Shown here piece by piece: positions 46,252 to 57,114 of a stretch of DNA of 64,000 bases (position 1 is its first letter; every line of letters begins with the position of its first letter). The notes beneath the pieces are model-generated. The model was not told the origin of the DNA, searched no databases, and saw only the letters and a list, made by a program, of their open reading frames with translations. Location of the stretch: NCBI GenBank assembly GCA_016617855.1, contig JAECUM010000830.1, positions 62,001-126,000 of the forward strand. The letters are read 5' to 3'. The position numbers and the translations under genes are program-made. The stretch is from Megalonaias nervosa. Taxonomy: Eukaryota; Mollusca; Bivalvia; Unionida; Unionidae.

Positions 46252-46810
46252 GGTTTATGCCAGGATGTTTTTTTACCATGTTTGGTAAAATTCTGTTCAA
46301 GAGCGGTTTTGGAGAAGACGTTTATTAATGTTCTCTCTGTTCTTAATAACAGCGGTCATATGTGAAGACAGATTGGCATATTTTGCAAAAAGTTAAAAAG
46401 TCTTATGCCAGGATACTTTCTGTCAAATTCGATTGAATTTGTTCAGCGTTTTGACAGAAAGAGTCGTTTAAAGGGTTTTTCAAATTTTACTAACGGCAAG
46501 CATATTTGACGGCTTATCGGAAACGTTTATAAAAGGATAAAAGGCCTTTATCTTAAGTTTGGCTAAATCTAGTCTGGCGGTTTGTGAGGAGCTGAAAATA
46601 ACAATTATTGAACGACGATGGGCATGTTACTCTACTTTTAGTAAGGGCGGCCATATTTGATGGTGGATCTTTATCTTCTGTTTACCCTCGAAAAGCCGTT
46701 ATGTCAGGATGCACTGTCTCCAGTTTCGATGAAACTGATCTGGCGGATTCTGAGACGAAGTTGAAAATACCAATTGTTGGCGGACGCCAGACAGACAACG
46801 GACAAAGGGC
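45830..46810. repeat. Diverged 165-170-bp satellite monomers
   Basis: Recurrent blocks are TATGCCAGGATGTTTT-type, TTTGGTAAAATTCTGTTCA, AGCGGTTTTGGAGAAGACGT, AGTAAGGGCGGCCATATTTG and GACAGATTGGCATATTTTGC. The GGTCATAT...GACAGATTGGCA block matches the 19.5-21.5 kb satellite. Confidence 0.7.
46184..46248. repeat. (AT)n microsatellite
   Basis: About 32 AT dinucleotides inside the satellite. Confidence 0.95.
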
Positions 46811-47217
46811 CGTGCATTACGGCCAAGAGAGCTAAAAATGAAAAAGTTTAAAGTAAAAGGAAATCAACAAGTTTTAATTATACATTTTGTATGAAAATAA
46901 ATATGAGGCTTAATAAGTAACACATATTCGAGTTCGTTTTAGCTCTCTAAAGTATGTGAGAGGCTGTAAATAGGGTTGCATACCCATATTCAAATTATAC
47001 CATATAGGTTATATTTGTGACAGGTCATTCAAACAAGAAGAGAGAATGACCTGTATATCGAGAACACAATCAAAGCATTTCTGTAAAACATGTCAACATG
47101 ATCTCAGTGTCAAATACTGAGAGAGCACGTAACAGAATGAATTGTCTTAGCTTCACAATGTATGAAGAAAATTCATCAATGGGTTTAGGAAATACAAGCA
47201 AATGGAAAACGCAATAA

Positions 47218-47218
<1 letters not shown>

Positions 47219-47264
<46 letters not shown>
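47219..47264. repeat. (TG)n microsatellite at a SINE 3' end
   Basis: About 23 TG dinucleotides directly after the 3' end of SINE family 2 (minus strand). Confidence 0.95.
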
Positions 47265-47265
<1 letters not shown>

Positions 47266-47573
47266 TTTGGATTTTTAACGTAGCTTTAACAATTTTTCAG
47301 TCATATTGCTATGATGTCTGCAGTGTGGCAGTTTATAGTGATGTCTAGCACTGGGGCATCATGCCGCAGATATTTAGCATAATGTCCTACCCAGTCATAT
47401 TATCCTGACTCCAGGCCGACTAGTCCTAACACTAACCTCTTAATGCTGAGCGCCAAGCGAAGCAGCTGTTAGTACCATTTTTGTAAGTCTTTGGTATGAC
47501 TCAGCCGTGGATCCAACCCACGACCTCCCGCATCTGAGGCGGACGCTCTAACCACTAGGCCACCGGAGCGGTC
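47265..47573 (-). mobile_element. SINE family 2, full-length
   Basis: Minus strand. The tRNA-like head is GACCGCTCCGGTGGCCTAGT, then GGTTAGAGCGTCCGCCTCAG and GGTCGTGGGTTGGATCC, with clear A and B boxes. The body is GGCTGAGTCATACCAAAGAC ... TGCTTCGCTTGGCGCTCAG ... GCGGCATGATGCCCCAGTGC ... AACTGCCACACTGCAGACAT. The end is ACGTTAAAAATCCAAATCA, followed by (CA)n. A second copy is at 51082-51336. Confidence 0.9.
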
Positions 47574-48190
47574 GCTATAACAGACGCTAACACCAAGTTT
47601 TTCAGAGTGTGAATTTGACTACAGTGACAAAGGAGAGAACGAGCGTGTCATAGAATGAATTGCTTTAGCTTCATAACGAAAAAATTATATCAGTGGGTTT
47701 AGGTAATATTAACCGCAACAGATGAAAGTAGACCACAATCTTGTGAAAAACTGTGAATGAAATATTTATCCCAATGTCATGGGACGAACGAGCGTTTCGC
47801 GGAATAATTTGTCAGTTTCCTAATTTTTTTACCAGGTCATTAAGAAAACCCACTGTGTTTCGGAAATATAAACAAACGGAAAAACTTTACCTAAAGCCTT
47901 CACGCAAATTTTCTCACAAGGCAACATGGGTAATGAAGCGTGTCGTACAATGAGTTACGTTAACTTACACCAATTACAATGTTAATCCATCAATGGGTTT
48001 TGGAAATATCAGCAATTGAAGAAACTTTGACTAAAACTTTACTGCAAATTTTCTATGATTGGGACCTCATCCCCAAGATAAAAAGTGGCGAGCGAAAATA
48101 TCCTAGAGTGAATTATTTTAGCTTCATTCTGATGCATGCCAAATATGATGAAAATCTATTATGGGGTTCCGGAAATATATGCTAAGCAAA

Positions 48191-49629
48191 ACCAAAACTT
48201 GCACTGTTTTTGACGCCGTCAAAACCGCCGTCACAAAACTGACTGCTACAAACGTGGGCTTGACGAGCATGATATATTTTAAAAGCAGTTGCCATATTGG
48301 ATGGCAAATGCCCAAGATTGAAATTTGACTTGAGAGACTTTATCAAAGAATACTCTTGGAGAAATTTTATCAGATCTGATCCGATGATTTTTTTCATGCA
48401 AAATTCAAAATCTATATACATGAAAGCTACTAATGTCAACACGAAGAAAGCACCAGCAAAAAATGGCAATAGCGATGGCAAAAGATATACAAACACTGAC
48501 TTCAACGCACGAATTTAAGTATGCACACCTCCAAACCTCTTAATATATGTGATAATTATAGTGAAAAGAAACATTGTTAACAAACACACACACACACACA
48601 TTGAAATGCAAATTAAAAAAAATAAACTCATTGAACGTTAATTTGGTACATGATCAAATACGAACTACGTCAAGGCCTACATGAATACAAGTTTTGATAT
48701 AGATACCAAAATTAATAGGTTATGTTAATTAACGGGTTTCCTTATATTTGTATGTATTTTCACTGTGAGTATATTTCCAGTGCAGACGAGGGCATATTGT
48801 TTTACTGCTGTTATAACGTCCGTCTCTAATCGGCTTTAGCGCGATAGAACAAACCTGAAAACTGAGACCAGAAACGCAACAAACTTTATAATGCTCATAC
48901 GGAAGCGATCTGATCCAATTTTCCGGTTCTGAACTGTTGACTTAGCTTTTAGCATTTTTCATTCGTTTTTTATACCTCCTCCGACTCCCACAGCCGCCCC
49001 ATTACTACAATATCAGTAGAGGTCATATTGTTTTGCGGCTGTTTGTCCGCATGAAAATAACAAGTGCATTTAGTCTTCTAACTGCCAATATGCACAGAGA
49101 TAACACGGACGTTCTTCATGCCATCGACCAGTTCATATAGTTAACCAGTGCATAATCAAAACGTTTTAGATATTTTTTGATAGGTCAACGAAGTAATTTT
49201 ACAATGAATGTTCAAACTTAATTATCATATAATTAAATCTTCTTAATTAATCACTTATCTGGGAATTAGAATCGTAATTAAACTGATCTTTTAATTGTCT
49301 GTTACAATCCACAATGGACTTTAAAAATTGTATTGTTCATACCATATAACACAGTCCTGTATTTCACTGGTTTTCTTCCTAAAATTGCCTGAACTTGTTA
49401 CTTTTGCATGCACACACGCCCCTCCTTTTAAAGGTTCGGTATCTCTAAAGGCCACGATAAGGAATGTTCGGTTTTAAAAAATGTTCGAAAAATGTCATTT
49501 ATTTTATTTTAAGCAACAGCGACCATATTATTATTCCATTGGAGTATTATATAAAAACACTAGGCGAAAAGAAATTCCATGAATTCAAGATTAGATTATT
49601 TCATCTTTTGCTTTCTGTGTACTGAACCC
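48191..49629. other. CA-A intron, no supported gene
   Basis: A minus-strand frame at 48182-48505 has a hydrophobic stretch (FFAGAFFVLTLVAFMY) but no ATG before it and no splice signals. A short (AC)n is at 48588-48600. Nothing else is recognised. Confidence 0.4.
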
Positions 49630-49895
49630 AATTGATATTCTTGAGCGATACCAAGATTTTCAAATTAGCATCTTTGATGTCAGATTGGTACCATTTTCAC
49701 TGAGGACAAAATAGACATCATTAGAAATCTTATGGTGAGAACCTCATATTAATATGACCTCCACTGGGTGGGTGGGTGTAACGCCAGCAAGATTTTCAAG
49801 ACAGCTGTAGCGGTGAAACCCCAGGTTGATATAACCATCCAATTGTAAGGAGATAAGATAATATTTTCAAGATGTGGTGGTAATATTTGATGTCT
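49630..49895. repeat. Satellite monomers related to 19.5-21.5 kb
   Basis: AGCGATACCAAGATTTTCAA, GATGTCAGATTGGTACCATT, TTCACTGAGGACAAAATAGA and CATCATTAGAAATCTTATGG follow the same block order as the large satellite, about 1.5 copies. Confidence 0.75.
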
Positions 49896-49913
49896 CACAG
49901 AGGATCTCAAAAA

Positions 49914-50110
49914 TGGGCAATGATTTAATACTGATTTTATTAAACGAGTTGAATAATAAAAGAATCTCAGATGTTTAATGATTTAATATTAAATTTATAA
50001 AAAAAAGTAAATAAACTCGTTGAATACTATCTACATTTTGCATTCCAAGGCTCACAAAAGCTGGACATTATTCAATTCGTTTGATAAATTCAGTATTAAA
50101 TCATTACCCA
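49914..50110. mobile_element. Foldback element with 44-bp arms
   Basis: The left arm TGGGCAATGATTTAATACTG plus TTTTATTAAACGAGTTGAAT pairs with the reverse complement of the right arm (TGGGTAATGATTTAATACTG and AATTTATCAAACGAATTGAA). Total 197 bp. No target duplication is clear. Confidence 0.85.
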
Positions 50111-50444
50111 TTTGATATTCTCTATATACATAACGCGTGTAATAATACCTCATGACGTCACAAATACGTTGTAGAAAGAAAAGGAACAATGACATAGGGA
50201 TCCGAATGTATTTCAAAGTCAGACTGCACTTTCCTGCAGTATGAACAAATCAAATCAGTATTTTTGTTATCATGTGACATATAGAATCCTGCATTTGTAC
50301 TCGTTTGGAATTTACGAAACTCGTCGAATAATTTCGTCAAGGCTATTCTACTAATAGTACTCTTGTAAGATCCTCTGACAGTAATTCCAATATGACAGCA
50401 TAACAAGATCAAGCCTATTCAAATTCATTTTATTTATATCTTAT

Positions 50445-50595
50445 TAACCATACTGGGTAATAGATAGGCGTCATACACTGGGTAATAGATAGGTATCATA
50501 CACTGGGTAATAGATAGGCGTCATACACTGGGTAATAGATAAGTATCATACACTGGGTAATAGATAGGCGTCATACACTGGGTAATAGATAACAT
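50445..50595. repeat. 25-bp minisatellite with 50-bp alternation
   Basis: CACTGGGTAATAGATAGGCG plus TCATA, six copies. GGCG and GGTA or AGTA versions alternate, giving a 50-bp higher-order unit. Confidence 0.93.
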
Positions 50596-51081
50596 CAATC
50601 ATGTAGACTGGAAAGACCCTAGTGCAAAATTAATCCAACGGTTTTCCTGATGAAGCCGAAAGATTGCAGTTTTGATCAATGCATGCGGGACTGCGATAGA
50701 CTAACACACATTGGGGTTGGGGATGGGAGCGGAATGTTTTGTATAGCTGATGTGGTTGGGTCTTCTGAAGAAAAAAAAAATAGAACTTTGGCAAACATGT
50801 AATTGTGTCCATTATTTTCAGAATTTGTTCGCAGAGAGCAGATATAGAATATTTTGCACTTTGCATCTTCTTGCTGGTTTTGTGGCATTCAGAAACATTC
50901 CGTTATCGTAATTATTGCTGCATGATTCTCATTTCACTACAAAAACTGATAAATGAAGACGACAAAGGAGCTTCTCTATGCAGATACATTAATGTTTTAA
51001 TCTGCATGAATAAATAACTATATAGAGTTCACTTATGTAAAGAGAACATACCACTGTTATATGTGTTCACTCACATCAGTG

Positions 51082-51336
51082 TGATTTGGATTTTTAATGT
51101 ATCTTTAAACATTTTCAGTCATATCGCTACGATGTCTGCAGTGTGGCAGTTTATAGTGATGTCCAGCACTAGGGCATCATGCCGCAGACATGTAGCATCA
51201 TGTCCCACCCAGTCACATTACCAGTACACCAGGCCGAACATTCCTGATGCTAACCTCTTAATGCTGAGCGCCTAGCGAGGCAACTCCTAGTTCCATTGTT
51301 TTTAAAGTCTTTGGTATGACTTGGCGGGAGTTCGAA
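51082..51336 (-). mobile_element. SINE family 2, headless copy
   Basis: It shares the body of 47265-47573 (GCGGCATGATGCCCTAGTGC, CTGGACATCACTATAAACTG on the minus strand) but keeps only a trace of the B box (GAACTCCC) and no A box. Confidence 0.85.
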
Positions 51337-52439
51337 CAAAATGTTCGCTAACGCACGAACCAATTACTAAATTGGCACGTGCTTAGACGCTGATGGATAA
51401 ACATCAGGAAATATGACAGTTGATCTTGTTGTTAGCCTGTTTGTGAGATACCTGTTAATACGAATCATGTAGAGAAGCATGGACAGTTAATAGCTCCCGT
51501 TATACAAATTGAATTCGTCTCTGAGCTGCTTCATTCCTCATCAGATTTATAGTATACAACATGGCTGTGTGTAATGACATTAAAATTAAATAGATGACTG
51601 CATAAGGATTCAAATACCTTTAGATCTACATTGCCTAATTAAGAATTGTTGCAACATGTCCGGGCTCATGTGAAAGTCGGAGTGGCTAATGAGTTTACTA
51701 AACCTCGATATGGCAAATGTTAGATACAAAACATTTTATTCTAAAAATGATTAAACTGCGTAATTATATACTAAGGATGGATGAAGTTTCCTTTCGTTGC
51801 TATTAAGCAGACAGATATGAATTGTGGAATGGCAGTAAAATTAAAAGAAACATGACATAATTTCTACAACCACAAAGGGTCAATAGAGTCGATTTATCTC
51901 GAAGTATTGCTTGTTTGACGCGTACAAAACTTTCCCTTGTTGGTATATATCATATCTTCGACGATGCTGCACCTCCCCGCTTAGACTATCATCCAAGTCT
52001 CATAACACTCAACCGCCTATTAAATGTCTGCTCTCGTATCTATCCAGTGTTTTGTTCCCCTAACCGACTTTTTTCAAATCACTGGAGCAATCACTTGCTC
52101 TGAGAGTCAGAACAGTTCCATTCCTTCTCCTACTTTCTAGGCTGGTAAAAACAGGTGAAACATGCTTCAGTGGCCTTCGTTGCTTTCTCTGTATCCACAA
52201 TGAAAGTTTGTTGTTCAATGATTTATCAAAAAAGGGAGAGTAAAGATACGTTTCGATTTAACATAACGTAATCTATGCTACAATACTAAGCACCTGGTGC
52301 AGCTTGATACTTTCGTTCCTTATCTCTCCCAGAGTTCATTGCACTCTGCCCTATTTAAATGGGACGCGCTGAACTCTCGGAGACACTCAATGCCCATACC
52401 AAAGACAGACTGTAAATCTGATTTCCAAGTGTTGTTGAT
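51337..52439. other. No supported feature
   Basis: A slightly G+C-richer part (51930-52420) may be degraded mobile-element DNA, but I recognise no family. Confidence 0.4.
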
Positions 52440-52890
52440 ATTACTACTTTAGGTCCTAAAATATGAAACAGAAAGGATACGAAACCAACAATTTAAGTAA
52501 AGTTCAACAAACAATTTAGTACCCTAGAAAAGAAACTGAAAAGACACAGTATTGTGAATTATATCCCAACCAATCCTAAATGTCCTATCACAAGACCAAA
52601 AGTATAGAATGTTCCGAATGAATTCCAATATTCTTGAATGTATTGATTACTAGTAACCTTGACTGTCCTGATATACCAATAGTCTTGAATGCCCCGATGT
52701 ACTAATGATGCAATCCAAAATGTCTTTGAATGAGTTCACAATAATTCCAGAACAATGTGTTAATCCAGTCAATGAGCACTTAATAACTCCAATCTGGAAT
52801 TATTTCTGAACACAGCTATAAACTCTGTTAACAGCTGGATTCCACTGACTGATCTTAAGATTGGAATGAATTATTTGTTTATCAACCACT
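52440..52890 (-). mobile_element. LTR fragment related to the Gmr1-like LTR
   Basis: GAAACCAACAA, then AACAATTTAGTACCCTAGAA, ATCCCAACCAATCCTAAATG, CCTATCACAAGACC and GTTCCGAATGAATTCC follow the same order as the outer part of the LTRs at 34158 and 39867, at much lower identity. No second LTR or internal region is adjacent. Confidence 0.5.
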
Positions 52891-52907
52891 TGACCTACGA
52901 TATATAT

Positions 52908-53061
52908 AGAATCTATGTTGGGGTTTGGACCGAGACAAGGAAATCCTAGTCAAGGGGTTACATTATTTGTCTCCCCACTAGGCTTGACGAGTGGGGTGAC
53001 ATATAATGTAACCCCGCGACTGGGATTTCCTTGTCTCGGTCCAAATCCCAACGTAGATTCT
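52908..53061. mobile_element. 154-bp near-perfect palindrome
   Basis: The left arm (AGAATCTATGTTGGGGTTTG, then GACCGAGACAAGGAAATCCT, then GGGGTTACATTAT) pairs with the right arm with about eight mismatches over 73 bp and almost no loop. It is probably a foldback MITE. No obvious target duplication. The open frame through it is incidental. Confidence 0.9.
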
Positions 53062-53944
53062 TTTTTTCACCCAATATTATCCTTTAAAGTAAGAAAGAAT
53101 ACCGTTACTTGTTCAGTATAGTTCACGCGCCAATGTTTACATGCGGTGCATTAATACAAATATGTTAGTGAGGACTGTGACGTGACGTGTCATCCGAAGT
53201 ACACAGTTTTTATGCGTGAGTCAAAACAAAATAACAACGTTAAACGTTGCATAATTTTTAGGTATCATCACATTTAATATATGGATGTTATATGAAATTA
53301 ACAATAAGTACTTAATATTTATTACAAGAAAATGTTTCATTTTCATTAGTTCCAATTTAGAAAATTAAATTGTACATAATGAAACTGTACTCGGCCCACA
53401 GTTCTGTTGTAGTGTAAATACATGTAGCATGAGTGTCCGTGCTTGGGTTATTCGCGGGTAATTAGAGATCCGTGTCATTATCACTATCTTTAGAGGAGGT
53501 GAAACTGTTTGTGACATACTTGTGTTGTAATTAATATTGATTGTAAAAGTACCTCCGTGTATAAAAGACCCTCCAAATACGGACCCCAGCTGATAACCAT
53601 GTGCTAAACTTTCAAGTTCACTGATTCGTTGAAAATTTATTTTTCTCTCTTGGAAATATAGCAAGTGTTACAGTGAAATTTGCTTACGGATTAATGTGTT
53701 GACGGATAAATGATTCCTTCTGGCTGGTAAGTGAATTATTTGTCATTAAATATTTTAGGTATATTTTTGATTCAACTTGGGCGCAATGGAGATGCTTAAC
53801 AAAAATAGAATAAAGCATGTTTGACATAACACATTTCTGGCTGTTACTAAGTTTTCTCTAGTTGTTAACAGCGTTGGAAGAATATGAAGTGTATAGGTGT
53901 ATAGGCTATGTGCATAGATCAGTGTTTTCTGTCATAGTGCATTT
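53062..53944. other. CA-A intron, no recognisable feature
   Basis: A+T-rich intron DNA. The frame at 53365-53664 shows no family motif. Confidence 0.45.
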
Positions 53945-54150
53945 CGCACAGCATTGATGATTTTATCCTGTCTGTAGCGCAGTCAATTTTCAGGTCAGCG
54001 TCATTAAATGTAGCTAACAGTATATAATTTGTTTCACACGAAGTATTTAAAACTAGTTAGGTAGCTTTAGTTACATTTAATGACGCTGACCTGAAAATGT
54101 ATTGAGTCAGGCTTGCAGATAGGATAAAACTGACTATACTGTGTGGAACG
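53945..54150. mobile_element. Foldback element with about 90-bp arms
   Basis: The left arm GATTTTATCCTGTCTGTAGC, then TTTTCAGGTCAGCGTCATTA, then AATGTAGCTAA pairs with the reverse complement of the right arm (GTTTTATCCTATCTGCAAGC, TTTTCAGGTCAGCGTCATTA, AATGTAACTAA). The innermost 30 bp are perfect. Confidence 0.85.
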
Positions 54151-54821
54151 AACTATCGTAATACCAAAAGCTCAACATCGTGTGCGTGCATGTGTCTGTC
54201 TCTCTCTCTCGAAATGTTTTGTATGGTGTTTTCTCAGAAATGGAGAGTCCTTAAGTTACTATGTTGTTTTGTTATAATTTTGTTTGTTTGTTGTTGTTGT
54301 TGTCGTTGTTGTTTGATTTTAGAACAACTACGTCAGGCATAGCAGAAGACAACAAAGGTTTATTTTTTAAAAGTAGTCCATAGCGCGTGGACACCTAGAC
54401 CGAGACAACCGGACTGAGATAACCAGACTGAGATAAGAAAAGTAAGGTTAGCAAAACAGCTAGATTTCTCTGTCGCATGGGTGAGAAAGAATGTTCTGGA
54501 AAATCAACCATCTCAATGGAAACTTCTACTAACTCGTAGATAAGAGTACTCCTTGAACTCAAATTCTAATAAATATTTTGTTTACAAATTACAATCATGA
54601 CAAAAGTCAGGTATGCAAAACTCCACCCACAATCCTCAATCACGGACAAAAATCACGGACAGAATATAAATTAAATACACATAACAATGATATGTTTACA
54701 AAGTCAATTAGTCCTCATCATGAAATATCATGTCATTTTCTAGTTACATTAGATGAAACTCAAGAAATTAGGTATACGTTGATAATACATTGTACAGTCT
54801 GGTTACGATAGTGATGCTTAC
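54151..54821. other. CA-A intron
   Basis: Short (CT)n at 54198-54210 and (TTG)n at 54283-54312. Otherwise nothing. Confidence 0.5.
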
Positions 54822-54970
54822 CTCCACTGGGTACCTTTTTCCATAAAGTGTGTGCTCAGATCCCCGAAGGCTGTTTCCTCCCCAGTGGAAGTGAAACTGA
54901 GCGGCAGTATACTCGGAGCCCAGACCTCCACCGCTCATTGTTATGTTGTTCTCTTTGATGTCTACTTGTA
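54822..54970 (-). CDS. Carbonic anhydrase CA-A, zinc-ligand exon
   Basis: Minus strand, 149 bp, phase 1 in and phase 0 out, acceptor TATCTTTCAG, donor GTAAGC. It reads QVDIKENNITMSGGGLGSEY, then TAAQFHFHWGG, then LRGSEHTLYGKRYPVE. F-H-F-H-W-G carries two zinc ligands and G-S-E-H-T the gatekeeper Glu. It is the paralogue of 14343-14488, with the same start codon phase and Q-V-D-I opening. The next exon in frame is 31148-31246 (V-E joined to L-H-I-V-H). The upstream exon with Q-S-P-I-D-I was not found before the right edge. Confidence 0.95.
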
Positions 54971-54996
54971 CTGAAAGATAAATTCAGAGAATGAGA

Positions 54997-55000
<4 letters not shown>

Positions 55001-55051
<51 letters not shown>
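55001..55051. repeat. (GA)n microsatellite near the CA-A acceptor
   Basis: About 25 GA dinucleotides, read as (TC)n by the transcript, 31-81 bases upstream of the acceptor at 54970. Confidence 0.95.
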
Positions 55052-55055
<4 letters not shown>

Positions 55056-55399
55056 GCCGAGTTATCAATTACGAAAACTTTGTAATCGCAATAAATTAAT
55101 TTAACTAAAGTATTTATATGTTCTCTGACTTCAGAATACAAAACAAATTTTTAACGCGTTTGGACGAGTCAGTTAGCAGCGAGGTAGAAAAGGACACGTA
55201 GTTTTTGTTAAATTCAGAGGAAATACAAATATGCATTATTCAGGTACAGCTACTTTTTAACGTGATATTTAATTTTCACGGCATTGGCTGTAGAATCTCA
55301 TAGGCACAAATTTAAATATGGTCGTAACTAAAAACAAGAACGACGAAAAAAAGTAAAAGATCTGCGAAGAAATTAAACCGCTGTGAAACTGTGTATTAG

Positions 55400-55890
55400 T
55401 CGCAAAAAGGCCGTCCACAATATGTCCCTGTGCATTGAAATGCACTTTTCTGTTATATATTTACAAAGAAGACCGTCCACAGTATTTCCTTGTGCATTGA
55501 AATGTACTTTCTGTGATAATTTTACAAAATAGGCCGTTCACGGTATATCACTGTCCGCCTGAAATATACTTTTCACTGATATATTTACAAAAGATATGTC
55601 CCTGTGCCTTGAAATTTATTATACTATGATATATTTGCAAAAAAGTCCGTCCACAGTATGACCCTGCCCATTGAAATGTACTTTTCTAAGATATATTTTC
55701 ATTTTAAAAAAACGGCCAGTATTATGTCCCTGTGTCTTGAAATGTATTTTTATGTGATATATTTACCAAAAAAAAAAGCCGTCCAACGTATTTTCTGTGC
55801 ATTGAATGTACTTTTCTATGATATATTTGCAAAAAAGGGACGTGTACATTATGTCCATGTGCATTTAAAAGTACTTTTCTGTGATATATT
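55400..55890. repeat. Approximately 70-bp tandem repeat, about 7 copies
   Basis: The unit contains CCGTCCACAGTATGTCCCTG, TGCATTGAAATGTACTTTTC and TGTGATATATTTACAAAA. Copies are moderately diverged. Confidence 0.88.
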
Positions 55891-56383
55891 GGAGAATTCC
55901 ACTTGGCCCCACTGTTACTTGTAAAATCTAGAACATTCAGCTTGTACTTAGAGCTCTGAATTTTGTAAATCTCATTCGAGTCTCTCACCCACCACTGAAA
56001 TCTCATACGTGTGCACACGTCACAAGTATATGAGAAACTTCAGTTGTTTACGATTCCGGATGTTTCTAGTTATGTCTGACATGGTTCTATTTTATTACAG
56101 AAACTCAGTATAACAAACCAATAAGAAACGTTATTCTTCAGTTTTAACTTGACTACATGTGAGATATATGGAAAGGTTTCAATAAAAGAAGGATTATCAA
56201 ATCTACAAAATTTATAATGTGAACAGACTTTTTCATCAAAAGGTTTCTTAAACTGAGAAGCTCAAATAACTAGGAATTTAGTAAGCTGGTGAGACTGATG
56301 AATGTTAAACATTAACGTGTGGCTTTCTGAATCTACAGTGAGATCTCATGATACCCGAAAATCGCCAGTGAAAAGGCAATTGC
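55891..56383. other. No supported feature
   Basis: A+T-rich DNA up to the SINE target duplication. A minus frame at 55722-56018 extends out of the tandem repeat but shows no family motif. Confidence 0.4.
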
Positions 56384-56639
56384 TGTTGTTGTTGTTGTTG
56401 TTATAGGGTTTAACGCCATTTTTCAGCACAAGATAGGCTATACATGGCGGCCAGTATTAATGGTGGAGGAAGAACCCTGGAAAATCCGGGAAGAACCACC
56501 GACCCACGAGAAGCTACTGGCAGGCTTTCTCACGTACCCACGTTAGCCGAGCCTGGACTCGAACTCACGCAGACAGAGGTGAGATGGCAGTGATCCGTAA
56601 CGGTCAGCGCTTTAGACCACTCGGCCACTCGGGGCCCCT
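56384..56639 (-). mobile_element. SINE family 1, full-length with 12-bp target duplication
   Basis: Minus strand. Head GGGGCCCCGAGTGGCCGAGT, B-box-like GAGTTCGAGTCCAGG, body GTGGGTCGGTGGTTCTTCCC and GCCGCCATGTATAGCCTATC, then GGCGTTAAACCC and a CAACAACAACAACAA tail. AAAGGCAATTGC flanks both sides exactly (56372-56383 and 56640-56651). Confidence 0.96.
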
Positions 56640-56651
56640 AAAGGCAATTGC

Positions 56652-57114
56652 CTCAGTTCCTTTATCTCATATGGTTTCTCTAATTAAACTAAACTTACCA
56701 TCAACTGAGTAAACCGAACCACCAGCTTAATTACAGCTCTGAACAAATTCAACTGCTTGTATATTCCAACCATATTACCATTTTTTAAAAACTGATAATA
56801 GATTGACTTTATACAAACTATATTTTGTAATTTATCAACATTCATTTTCAGTCTCTATTAAATAAAAATACTTTTTGAGTAAATCAACTGGATATTAAAT
56901 TTAACAATAGTGTCTGAGAAGACGCTATCATCCGGAAACAAGAGCTGTCAGAATCTAAGCATAGCTTGTCCGTACACGAATGCCAGCCGGTAACATTAGA
57001 TGAAAACCTAAGCATATTTTTCAGTCTTCATCATTCACATTTACATACAATTACTGACGCTTTATGATTTACTTAGCTGATTTACATTAACAGAGCGTTG
57101 GATTATTTTTTTTT
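56652..57114. other. No supported feature
   Basis: A+T-rich DNA. A possible minus-strand donor (GATG/GTAAGT near 56699) lacks a convincing exon. Confidence 0.4.

Larger units (their letters stand above)
47050..48190. repeat. 150-165-bp tandem repeat interrupted by a SINE
   Basis: GAATGAATTGCTTTAGCTTC-type blocks start near 47134, 47653, 47801, 47949 and 48106. They are followed by ATCAATGGGTTTAGGAAATA-type and AAAACTTTGACTAAAACTTT-type blocks. Removing the SINE and its TG tail restores the period between the first two. Confidence 0.75.

Noticed and set aside
47500..47573. tRNA gene
   Set aside because: A and B boxes are good, but the sequence continues into a SINE body and there is no proper acceptor-stem 3' half.
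48182..48505. 107-codon minus-strand frame with a transmembrane-like stretch
   Set aside because: The N-terminal codon is TTG, not ATG, and no acceptor precedes the frame. T-rich intron DNA often gives hydrophobic runs.
55722..56018. 98-codon minus-strand frame considered as the missing Q-S-P-I-D-I exon of CA-A
   Set aside because: It lacks C-G-G, Q-S-P-I-D-I and N-G-H. Part of it lies in the 70-bp tandem repeat.
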